In this document: piece by piece, positions 1-4,921 of the stretch
Layout: each line of letters begins with the position of its first letter
Numbering within the stretch: the stretch's first letter is position 1
NCBI GenBank assembly: GCA_036011305.1
Contig: DASCNA010000178.1
Location: 1 to 6,068, forward strand
DNA from: DASCNA01 sp036011305
GTDB taxonomy: Bacteria > Verrucomicrobiota > Lentisphaeria > Victivallales > GWF2-38-69
Reading direction: 5' to 3'
Length of the DNA: 6,068 nt
Position numbers and translations under genes: made by a program
The notes under the pieces: generated by a model
Databases searched by the model: none
The model's input: only the letters and a program-made list of their open reading frames with translations
What the model was told of the DNA's origin: nothing

Positions 1-1
1 A

Positions 2-193
2 CTGTTCACTGCCACTGTCCGAGCTCCTCTAACCGGCATAGTACTTGTAGCTGAATTAACAATGAACTATCAGATTATTCTTCCCCTGATTCTCACCTGC
101 TTTACCGCAACAATTGTAGCCCATTTGCTCGGGGGTAAACCTATATATGAAACAATGCTGTTTAGAACTTTACGTTTAGAAGGGAGTAATTAA
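2..193 (+). CDS. clcA: ClC-family chloride/proton antiporter, C-terminal end (5' part outside window)
   Basis: This is the last 63 codons of a ClC-type Cl-/H+ exchanger, an inner-membrane protein that swaps two chloride ions for one proton. Reading from base 2, the protein begins LFTATVRAPLTGIVLVAELT, which is the conserved VRAPLTGI-(L/V)-E motif of the penultimate region. It continues with NYQIILPL and the GGKPIYETML motif. By family knowledge the Tyr of that last motif (codon 49 here) is the central chloride-coordinating residue (Tyr445 in E. coli ClcA). The protein ends soon after, at RLEGSN, so there is no C-terminal CBS domain and it is the short bacterial type. The gating glutamate lies upstream, outside the window. 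The segment is about 42% G+C, richer than the rest of the window. A hairpin terminator follows 14 bases after the stop codon. Confidence 0.93.
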   Translation: MFTATVRAPLTGIVLVAELTMNYQIILPLILTCFTATIVAHLLGGKPIYETMLFRTLRLEGSN

Positions 194-207
194 GAATTTT
201 ACGACAT

Positions 208-243
208 AAAAAAAACAGCCTGAATTAAATAACAGGCTGTTTT
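208..243. terminator. Shared rho-independent terminator between clcA and the convergent small gene
   Basis: A perfect 11-bp stem, AAAACAGCCTG (212-222) with CAGGCTGTTTT (233-243), encloses a 10-base loop. Eight A's at 208-215 become an eight-U tail when read on the minus strand, so this is a strong terminator for the minus-strand gene ending at 262. On the plus strand the tail is only TTTT followed by GAAAT, so it should work less well for clcA. Its place between two convergent stop codons fits a bidirectional role. Confidence 0.88.
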
Positions 244-261
244 GAAATAAATATAAATGAA

Positions 262-474
262 CTATATCTGTTTTTTATTATGTCTCTCCCGTGTCAAAGT
301 TAAAAATTTTACAAAATCCTGAAGTTTAGCATTTTTATCAATATTTTGGGGAACTATATCAAAAATCCCTATGGAATTAGGACTGTCACCATTAAATTCA
401 TCGAGTATATCAAATTGCAGTTTGTCTGAAAGGTTTAGAAACGCTATTAATTCATTCTTGAATATATCATTCAT
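262..474 (-). CDS. Small protein A, 70 aa, unknown family; homologous to the 66-aa protein at 4090-4290
   Basis: I do not recognise this family. The 70-residue protein has no signal peptide or membrane helix. It looks like a soluble, mostly helical protein with a basic tail (TRERHNKKQI). Its start is well supported: GAGGGGGTG at 479-487 (minus strand) is an unusually strong ribosome site 4 bases before the ATG. It has its own terminator (208-243) and its own candidate promoters, so it is probably a single-gene unit. Residues 6-60 align without gaps to residues 7-61 of the protein at 4090-4290, with 17 of 55 identical. Shared landmarks are KN, F-x-x-LS, Q, FN, I-x-P-x-NI-x-KN, and an acidic-F pair near the end. 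The upstream DNA closely matches that of the transporter operon at 1926-3329, which suggests joint control. Real gene: likely. Function: unknown. Confidence 0.75.
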   Translation of the reverse strand: MNDIFKNELIAFLNLSDKLQFDILDEFNGDSPNSIGIFDIVPQNIDKNAKLQDFVKFLTLTRERHNKKQI

Positions 475-489
475 GCTTCACCCCCTCAG

Positions 490-549
490 TTCTGTTCATA
501 TAGTAAACATTGTTAATTCATTCATATAAATAAAAGAAATTCAAATACT
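490..549 (-). promoter_or_regulatory. Promoter/control region of small gene A, shared with the transporter operon
   Basis: On the minus strand the block at 549-520 reads AGTATTTGAATT, two bases, TTTTAT, three bases, TATGAAT. CTATATGA follows 16 bases later (503-496). The region before the APC transporter (3378-3438) has the same order, with 25 of 30 block positions identical. A possible reading is ATGAAT as a poor -35 (520-525) and TATATG as -10 (497-502) with a 17-base spacer. That would start the RNA near 490 with a leader of about 16 bases that just includes the ribosome site. The conserved part above the -35 would be an activator or UP-type site. The match is seen in the sequence; the promoter role is inferred. 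Confidence 0.5.
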
Positions 550-607
550 TATACATAGTACACATTTCATTTATTAAATATAAATAAGTTATTAACCAGT
601 AAGCTTT

Positions 608-636
608 ATTATAACAAAAAATAAACAATATTTAAA
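608..636 (-). promoter_or_regulatory. Alternative extended -10 promoter for small gene A
   Basis: On the minus strand TGTTATAAT (616-608) is a perfect extended -10 box. TTTAAA (636-631) lies 17 bases above it as a 4-of-6 match to the -35 consensus. It would give a leader of about 127 bases to gene A, running through the shared control block at 490-549. In DNA this AT-rich a chance match is possible. Confidence 0.35.
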
Positions 637-710
637 GCATTGAATTTATAATTTTTGCTTTAATAACAGAAGAGTGATAGTTCTATAGCTAAAATCAATA
701 AATGTCCTCA

Positions 711-1910
711 TTACATATTTTTTTTATGTACAGAGATAGTTTTGTCATCACAGTTGATCCCAACAATATAGAAAGACAGTGTTACGATTGCAATTATACT
801 GTAACTGATAACAAATATATATAAACTTGGTTTTGTACTAATAGAAGATAACATCAGTACCATTATTACTGTACTTACACTTAAAACAAACATCAGTTGA
901 GAATTTGCAATGGCAGGGACATCAGGGTAGCATTCCACCACCAATGTATGAATATTTGCATATATAAAGCCCATACCAAATTGAATACCATAGATTGAAT
1001 AAGCAAAGTTATTAAGATTTAATCTATGTGTTAGGTACAAAATTATTAGCCCAATAATACTGATAATAATAATAATATATCCCAGATTGCAGATAGATTT
1101 GATCTTACTTCTTTTTATAAGATACATATTTAACAGTGCACCCAACATATATATTAATCCTGACCAAAAAGAAATTATTCCAAACTTCATCGCACTTCCA
1201 TGAAGTACTGTTTCTACTATAAAAGGACCAAAAGAATAAAATATTGAAAAAAATACAAGGAGAGAAGAACCGGTAAAAATCAGGAAAATATATCTTTTAT
1301 TATTTAATAATCTTATATGAGAATGAAAACATTTTTTTATCGAAATTTTATAGTTATGACGAGTATTCGTTTCTTTAAAAAACAAAGCGTATAAAATAAC
1401 TATACTTACAGAAAAAAGTCCCATAACAAAATAATTGGCCTTCCATCCATAATAATTTTGAATATAACCGCCCAATAACGGCATTAATATTAATGCCAGG
1501 CCATAGACTATTTCATAATAACTGTAAAATCTAACCAGCATTTTTTCTTTTTTCGAAAGATCTACCATTGCTCCACAAACAGTTACAAATACTACTCCGT
1601 TTGTGAACCCCTGAATAGCACGGTATATATAGACCTGATATATCGAAGTTGAAGTCATTGTAAGAAAACAGGAAACAGCAAAAATCGATGTTGAATAAAT
1701 ATATATTTTTTTACGCCCCATAAAATCAGAAAACGGTGCATAAACCAGAGGAGATATGGCAAAAAAAGACATGAATATATAATATGTTGCCTGAGTTGCA
1801 GGCATGCTAACATTAAAAAATAGTGCAATATCAGGCAGCGACGAACTGTTATATTCAGTTCCAAGAAGACTGAGAAATATCGCGTATGCAAGTAATAATA
1901 AATAAGTCAT
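711..1910 (-). CDS. MFS exporter of the DHA1 Bcr/CflA-like type, 12 membrane helices
   Basis: This 399-aa protein has the usual length for a 12-helix inner-membrane proton antiporter that exports drugs or metabolites. N-terminal family motifs are in order: SSSLPDIA after helix 1 (family form YLPALPxIA), SDFMGRKK at 61-68 (motif A between helices 2 and 3), and RAIQGF at 97-102 (motif B in helix 4). MPLLGGYIQNYYGW at 143-156 is the helix-5 motif of the Bcr group. The second half opens with a matching FGPFIVETVLHGSAMKFG segment. A long basic loop at 181-207 separates the halves. The conserved Asp of the Bcr first loop is Glu19 here. The gene follows the APC antiporter by 15 bases on the same strand and has no clear ribosome site. 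An in-frame TAA three codons upstream fixes the start at 1910, so translation is probably coupled. Substrate unknown; it could export an amino-acid derivative rather than a drug. Confidence 0.88.
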   Translation of the reverse strand: MTYLLLLAYAIFLSLLGTEYNSSSLPDIALFFNVSMPATQATYYIFMSFFAISPLVYAPFSDFMGRKKIYIYSTSIFAVSCFLTMTSTSIYQVYIYRAIQGFTNGVVFVTVCGAMVDLSKKEKMLVRFYSYYEIVYGLALILMPLLGGYIQNYYGWKANYFVMGLFSVSIVILYALFFKETNTRHNYKISIKKCFHSHIRLLNNKRYIFLIFTGSSLLVFFSIFYSFGPFIVETVLHGSAMKFGIISFWSGLIYMLGALLNMYLIKRSKIKSICNLGYIIIIISIIGLIILYLTHRLNLNNFAYSIYGIQFGMGFIYANIHTLVVECYPDVPAIANSQLMFVLSVSTVIMVLMLSSISTKPSLYIFVISYSIIAIVTLSFYIVGINCDDKTISVHKKNM

Positions 1911-1925
1911 TGTATATTAGGACTG

Positions 1926-3329
1926 CTAATTCTCAACTGTTTTTTTAGCATGTTTCTTCTTAGCATTACGTATAATCCAGAGAGCAAGGATAAGAAATAC
2001 AATAGGTCCGCCGATTATCTCTATCTCGTATACTAATATGTTGGTATCGGCAGGAACAGAAAATATTGGAATCAGTATTGTTGCCACCGTAGAAACCATT
2101 GCGACAAAACATATTATAAATGCGCCTGTTTTTTTACCGGGGGATTCAAATAATCCTCTGAATTTATCACCTTTCTGCATTTTAAACTTCAATTTGTAAT
2201 AAGCAGCAATAATTATCACATAGACTATAAACAACTGTATTGTCGTCATTAGTATCAAAATAATATAAATACTTTCTACTGAACTCATACAGGCAGTTAG
2301 TAAAAAGATAAAAGTAACAATTAACGCCTGCAGTATTAAAGCATTTGATGCAATATCATTTTTATTATTTTTCCTCATAAATGCAGGTACGTATTTTTCA
2401 TCATTTCCTTTAACAAACATTCTTATACTTCCTGCCATCCATAAAGCTGTTCCTGAAATACCTGCTATTGTAATCAAAACTGCAACCACAGATGCAAGCC
2501 ATACCATATCAATATTTCTACTTGCCTTTTCAACAACAGCAATAATTCCGTTAGCAGCACCAATATCTGCAGGTTTCAATACAAGTGTTAATGCAACAGT
2601 TCCAATTATATAACATATAGAAACAAGTAAAGCTGAAATAAGTGTGGCTGTTGCAAAATCTCTTTTAGGATTTCTCATATTAGCTGCAAAAGGTGATGTG
2701 ATCTCTCCGCCTGCCATAGCAAATGTAAGCGTACATAAAAAGAGCAGGTTACCTGTATTCAGATTTGGAATCCAGTGCTCAAATGAAAAATTTGTAGGAA
2801 TAGGATGATTATATATAAATACAGTTATGAAAGCTAATATAATGAGAACAATAATTGGTATAATATTTCCAATTATTCCTCCAAACTTAGCAAAAATGGC
2901 TAAAACATTAACTCCTCTTATGTTGATAAGTGTGCCTACCCATACAAAAACAATAACAAAAATAGTGATAAAAACTTTATTTTGAGCTAATTCAGGATTA
3001 ATGGGATATGCTATGCAGACTGCAGCAAAAGTTAATATGGTTGGATAATAAAAAAGATTAGCTACGAAGTAAAACCACGCAGAACAAAAAGCTGTTTCTT
3101 CTCCTAAAATCTCTTTTACCCAATCTACAAAACCACCCTTCGTATCTGGAAAAACAGTGCTAAGTTCAGCAAAAATATAAGACATCGGTACAAAATACAA
3201 AAAAGCAGCTAGGACCCAGAGTATTATTGATGCAGCCCCATATTGTCCCGCAGTAGCAAACCACCTTACCCCAAGTAATGCAACTACATTCATAAAGACA
3301 ATATCAGAAATTCTAATTTTCTTAGCCAT
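1926..3329 (-). CDS. APC-superfamily amino-acid antiporter of the glutamate:GABA antiporter (GadC/YjeM-like) family
   Basis: A 467-aa, 12-helix inner-membrane protein that probably exchanges one amino acid for another or for its decarboxylated amine. Family marks are the helix-1 segment RWFATAGQYGAASI (22-35), FAELSTVFPDTKGGFVDWVK (53-72), and the helix-6 region AMAGGEITSPF (204-214) with its unwound-helix substrate site. This is followed by NPKRDF (220-225). A GTALWMAGSIRMF segment (293-305) leads out of helix 8. The tail ends soon after helix 12 with a basic KKKHAKK, so the C-terminal plug that closes E. coli GadC at neutral pH (511 aa) is absent and pH gating of that kind is not expected. 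A GAGGT ribosome site lies at 3345-3341, 11 bases before the ATG. It is the first gene of an operon with the MFS exporter. No decarboxylase lies in the window to name the substrate. Confidence 0.88.
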   Translation of the reverse strand: MAKKIRISDIVFMNVVALLGVRWFATAGQYGAASIILWVLAAFLYFVPMSYIFAELSTVFPDTKGGFVDWVKEILGEETAFCSAWFYFVANLFYYPTILTFAAVCIAYPINPELAQNKVFITIFVIVFVWVGTLINIRGVNVLAIFAKFGGIIGNIIPIIVLIILAFITVFIYNHPIPTNFSFEHWIPNLNTGNLLFLCTLTFAMAGGEITSPFAANMRNPKRDFATATLISALLVSICYIIGTVALTLVLKPADIGAANGIIAVVEKASRNIDMVWLASVVAVLITIAGISGTALWMAGSIRMFVKGNDEKYVPAFMRKNNKNDIASNALILQALIVTFIFLLTACMSSVESIYIILILMTTIQLFIVYVIIIAAYYKLKFKMQKGDKFRGLFESPGKKTGAFIICFVAMVSTVATILIPIFSVPADTNILVYEIEIIGGPIVFLILALWIIRNAKKKHAKKTVEN

Positions 3330-3377
3330 AGTTTTAGATTACCTCGTTTTCAAGTAAATAATTAACATTTAAATTTA

Positions 3378-3438
3378 ATTCTATCATATAGATAAATATT
3401 TATCACTTATTCATAGCCATAAAACTAATTCAAATACT
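3378..3438 (-). promoter_or_regulatory. Promoter/control region of the APC-MFS operon
   Basis: On the minus strand AGTATTTGAATT (3438-3427), TTTTAT and TATGAAT (3415-3409) repeat the block found upstream of gene A. CTATATGATAGAAT (3391-3378) follows after 17 bases. Possible hexamers are ATGAAT (3409-3414) as -35 and TATATG (3385-3390) as -10, spaced by 18. TATGAT (3383-3388) is the better -10 match if position alone is ignored. The RNA would start near 3378, giving a leader of about 49 bases. None of the hexamers is close to the consensus, so an activator is likely if this is the promoter. Confidence 0.45.
3391..3404. promoter_or_regulatory. 14-bp perfect palindrome, possible operator of the transporter operon
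   Basis: GATAAATATTTATC is a perfect 14-bp palindrome. It falls in the spacer between the candidate -10 and -35 boxes of the APC-MFS promoter, the classical place for a repressor site. The gene A copy of this region is not palindromic at this point, so any repressor here would be specific to the transporter operon. A and T make up 12 of 14 bases, so chance is not excluded. Confidence 0.35.
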
Positions 3439-3559
3439 CTAAAAGCGTCTTTATGTCTCTAATTATTATCTACAGTTAATGTATCGTTTTTTATCTTTAT
3501 ATAAATTCCCGGCAAAATACAATTCAATTATTAGTATAATCATATTTTAATACATATTG

Positions 3560-3597
3560 GCATAATTTATGCTAACATTTATCTCTATAGATAGAAT
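3560..3597 (+). promoter_or_regulatory. Upstream control region of the small two-helix membrane protein
   Basis: GCATAATTTATGC (3560-3572) is a perfect dyad with a one-base centre, just after TTGGCA (3557-3562), a 5-of-6 match to a -35 box. It is followed by ATTTATC, TC, TATA, GATAGAAT (3577-3597). This is the inverse of the ATTCTATC...GATAAAT element at 3378-3397 before the divergent transporter operon. TATAGA (3586-3591) could be a -10 box, but its spacing from TTGGCA is 23, too long for a standard promoter. The dyad spans the upstream ATG at 3569, which argues that this stretch is control DNA rather than coding DNA. Confidence 0.35.
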
Positions 3598-3625
3598 GAT
3601 TAACACTCCTTTTTATAAGGTGATT

Positions 3626-3859
3626 ATGGATAAATTAAAAAGAAAAATACGTTATTTATTATACTTATCTATAATCGGATATTTTCTTTATTCAGTCTCG
3701 GTAATATCCTTTGATATGTATAATTTACTTAAACTTGATATAAAGCTGGATGACCTCTTGCTGATATGGGGTTTTATAGCAATTTTATCAGTCGACATAA
3801 TATTGATATTTTTATTTTATATTTGCAATACAGCAAAAAAATTGAGTCTAAAAAAATAA
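3626..3859 (+). CDS. Small two-helix inner-membrane protein, 77 aa, unknown function
   Basis: I do not recognise this protein. It has a basic N-terminus (MDKLKRKIR), a first membrane helix at about residues 9-27, and a short polar loop with DIKLDD at 38-43. A second helix spans about 43-67, and the tail is basic (KKLSLKK). By the positive-inside rule both ends face the cytoplasm. The same reading frame is open from ATG 3569, which would give 96 aa. I prefer the ATG at 3626 because AAGGTGA (3617-3623) lies just before it, whereas the upstream ATG has no ribosome site and sits inside a dyad. The protein is divergent from the APC-MFS operon and shares with it a control region holding inverted TATC/GATA elements. 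It could be a small partner or modulator of membrane transporters; this is a guess from position only. Confidence 0.6.
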   Translation: MDKLKRKIRYLLYLSIIGYFLYSVSVISFDMYNLLKLDIKLDDLLLIWGFIAILSVDIILIFLFYICNTAKKLSLKK

Positions 3860-3886
3860 AAGAATCTTACTATTTTTAATTTTCCC

Positions 3887-3916
3887 TTGATGATAAGATT
3901 ATCAAAATTATATTAT
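3887..3916 (+). promoter_or_regulatory. Possible promoter of small gene B
   Basis: TTGATG (3887-3892, 4 of 6 to the -35 consensus) and TATTAT (3911-3916, 5 of 6 to the -10 consensus) are 18 bases apart. RNA would start near 3923 and carry a leader of about 165 bases before gene B, including the hairpin at 3943-3981. The box matches are modest. Confidence 0.35.
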
Positions 3917-3942
3917 ATTTCTCTGTTAAAGTATTAACTAAA

Positions 3943-3981
3943 AGTACCATAAAAGGCAGTTAGCCTGAAGTATTTGGTACT
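3943..3981 (+). promoter_or_regulatory. Nested hairpin in the leader of small gene B
   Basis: An outer 7-bp stem, AGTACCA (3943-3949) with TGGTACT (3975-3981), encloses a second stem, AGGC (3954-3957) with GCCT (3963-3966), around the loop AGTTA. The two stems together hold most of the G and C in this AT-rich leader, which suggests a selected RNA fold. No U-tract follows, so it is not a simple terminator. It does not match a riboswitch class I can name. Confidence 0.35.
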
Positions 3982-4010
3982 GAGTATGTAACAAATTAAC
4001 AAATAATTAA

Positions 4011-4023
4011 AAAGAGAAAGGAG
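4011..4023 (+). other. Orphan Shine-Dalgarno-like run in the leader of gene B
   Basis: AAAGAGAAAGGAG is a better ribosome site than the one gene B uses (AGAGGTAA at 4076-4083), yet no ATG, GTG or TTG follows at a usable distance. It may be a ribosome standby site, part of an RNA fold, or chance in purine-rich DNA. Confidence 0.3.
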
Positions 4024-4089
4024 AAAACGGAATAAAGATTTCTTAGTATTTAAATTTTTAAAACTTATTTACAAAAGAGGTAAAAAATA

Positions 4090-4290
4090 ATGGATTTTTA
4101 TGCGAGAAAAAACATGTTAAAGAAATTTATGCATTTATCTAAAGATAAGCAGTTAAAATTAATAAATGGCTTTAATACAATCAGTAAACTACCACTTGCA
4201 TTGAAAGAAATTAATCCAAAAAATATTCTAAAAAACACTCCGCAATATGAATTTGCAGGCTATATAAGCCTTTTAAAAATAAAGAAGTAA
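4090..4290 (+). CDS. Small protein B, 66 aa, unknown family; homologous to the 70-aa protein at 262-474
   Basis: A short soluble protein with no signal peptide or membrane helix, rich in lysine and ending in a basic tail (LLKIKK). The start is supported by AGAGGTAA at 4076-4083, 6-9 bases before the ATG. A strong terminator 18 bases after the stop codon makes it a one-gene unit. Residues 7-61 align without a gap to residues 6-60 of small protein A. The matches are KN at 7-8, F13, LS at 16-17, Q21, FN at 28-29, I41, P43, NI at 45-46, KN at 48-49, F55 and L61, and most other hydrophobic positions are conserved in kind. The two genes lie on opposite strands at either side of the transporter block. 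The homology makes it far more likely that both are real genes. No function can be assigned. Confidence 0.78.
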   Translation: MDFYARKNMLKKFMHLSKDKQLKLINGFNTISKLPLALKEINPKNILKNTPQYEFAGYISLLKIKK

Positions 4291-4308
4291 CAATATAATT
4301 AAATTATG

Positions 4309-4337
4309 ATCCCTCGATAACTTTTCGGGGGATTTTT
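4309..4337 (+). terminator. Rho-independent terminator of small gene B
   Basis: The 9-bp stem ATCCCTCGA (4309-4317) with TCGGGGGAT (4325-4333) has one U-G pair, a 7-base loop, and a run of five T's (4333-4337). There is no T-run in the other direction, so it acts on plus-strand transcripts only. Confidence 0.88.
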
Positions 4338-4513
4338 ATTAATTGTATTAAAAACCAAAAGATATAACGATGATATGCACCAATAGACTTATAATATATT
4401 ATTTCCAATGCAAAGATTTAAAGGACCAAAATTTCACCATATCCATGTAAAAGTAAGACTTAAATAAAGGTCCAACATACTAACAGATTTTTATCTGCAA
4501 ATTTACCTTTTCT

Positions 4514-4705
4514 TCAGCTAAAAGTTAACGGTTTTCTATTTGATTTTCTAATATCAAAATGTGTTGCTTTCAAAGGATAGTTAAGTTTAATAAGAGGTAT
4601 TTTATCGTCCAATTCCATCTCTATTTTTTTGTTGACTTTTAAGAAACATGCACTCTTTGGGTCAAAACTGCTCTCTTCAAAAAAGAAACAATTTAAATAA
4701 TTACA
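4514..4705 (-). pseudogene. Possible decayed gene, C-terminal relic (63 open codons, no usable start)
   Basis: One minus-strand frame is open for 63 codons up to a TGA, between stops at 4706-4708 and 4514-4516. Its translation looks like real protein rather than AT-rich noise: segments FDPKSACFLKVNKK, IEMELDDKIPLIKLNYP and LKATHFDIRK alternate charged and hydrophobic residues. The only in-frame ATG (codon 30) would leave 34 residues and has no ribosome site. Upstream on the same strand another frame reads KNITWGLNVTTLTQYD before a stop, which could be an earlier piece displaced by frameshifts. I cannot name the parent family, and chance remains possible. Confidence 0.28.
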
Positions 4706-4723
4706 TCATAAAAAATCTTACTG

Positions 4724-4740
4724 ATTTACTTAAAGTAAAT
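4724..4740. repeat. 17-base perfect dyad, possible regulator site
   Basis: ATTTACTT, a central A, then AAGTAAAT form perfect 8-base arms. It sits about 180 bases upstream of the zinc-ribbon/PH gene and about 130 bases above that gene's candidate -10 box, and could be a protein-binding site or an RNA hairpin. Low G+C makes chance a fair alternative. Confidence 0.3.
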
Positions 4741-4872
4741 GAACCTTATATCATACTGGGTAAGTGTTGTGACATTAAGCCCCCATGTAATATTCTTTTA
4801 TGGTGAATTGAAAGTTATTTAATTAGTTTCAAATATAGATTGTGTTATTAAATTAAGAAATTATTGTTTTAC

Positions 4873-4878
4873 TATAAT
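4873..4878 (+). promoter_or_regulatory. Likely -10 box of the zinc-ribbon/PH-domain gene
   Basis: TATAAT is a perfect -10 match within TTTACTATAAT, 43 bases before the ATG. The best -35 candidate, TTAAAT (4848-4853), is 19 bases above and weak. The TTTACTATA context resembles the GTTTACTATATGA of gene A. Confidence 0.4.
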
Positions 4879-4921
4879 ATTATTATAAAAATTTTATTAT
4901 TGTAAAAATAAGGTCACTGAC

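Larger units (their letters stand above)
4338..4921. other. 584-base stretch without an intact gene
   Basis: No complete gene is visible on either strand. It contains a possible gene relic on the minus strand (4514-4705), a short hairpin CAGAT/ATCTG (4484-4497), and a GGACC/GGTCC inverted pair (4424-4428 and 4469-4473). There is also a 17-base dyad (4724-4740), a TTGAAA/TTTCAA inverted pair (4808-4832), and the likely promoter of the next gene near 4873. The rest looks like plain AT-rich DNA, as expected where an older gene has decayed. Confidence 0.6.

Noticed and set aside
632..663. 8-bp inverted repeat TTAAAGCA/TGCTTTAA after the MFS stop codon, considered as the operon's terminator
   Set aside because: The stem has only two G-C pairs and a 16-base loop, the T-rich tail is broken, and it overlaps the possible promoter of gene A. 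I could not support it as a terminator.
1655..1891. 78-codon open frame lying inside the MFS exporter gene
   Set aside because: It overlaps a well-supported transporter gene throughout, has no separate ribosome site that I can see, and its translation is the kind of hydrophobic shadow expected from a membrane-protein gene.
3863..3905. Inverted pairs AATCTTA/TAAGATT and TTGAT/ATCAA after the small membrane protein, considered as a terminator
   Set aside because: The stems are AT-rich, compete with each other, and are not followed by a T-run; the same stretch holds the candidate -35 of gene B.
4424..4473. GGACC and GGTCC inverted pair in the long gap
   Set aside because: Only five bases match and the flanks do not extend it, so it is not a convincing terminal repeat or hairpin.
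4808..4832. TTGAAA/TTTCAA inverted pair before the zinc-ribbon/PH gene
   Set aside because: Six-base AT-rich arms with a 13-base gap are likely by chance at this composition.
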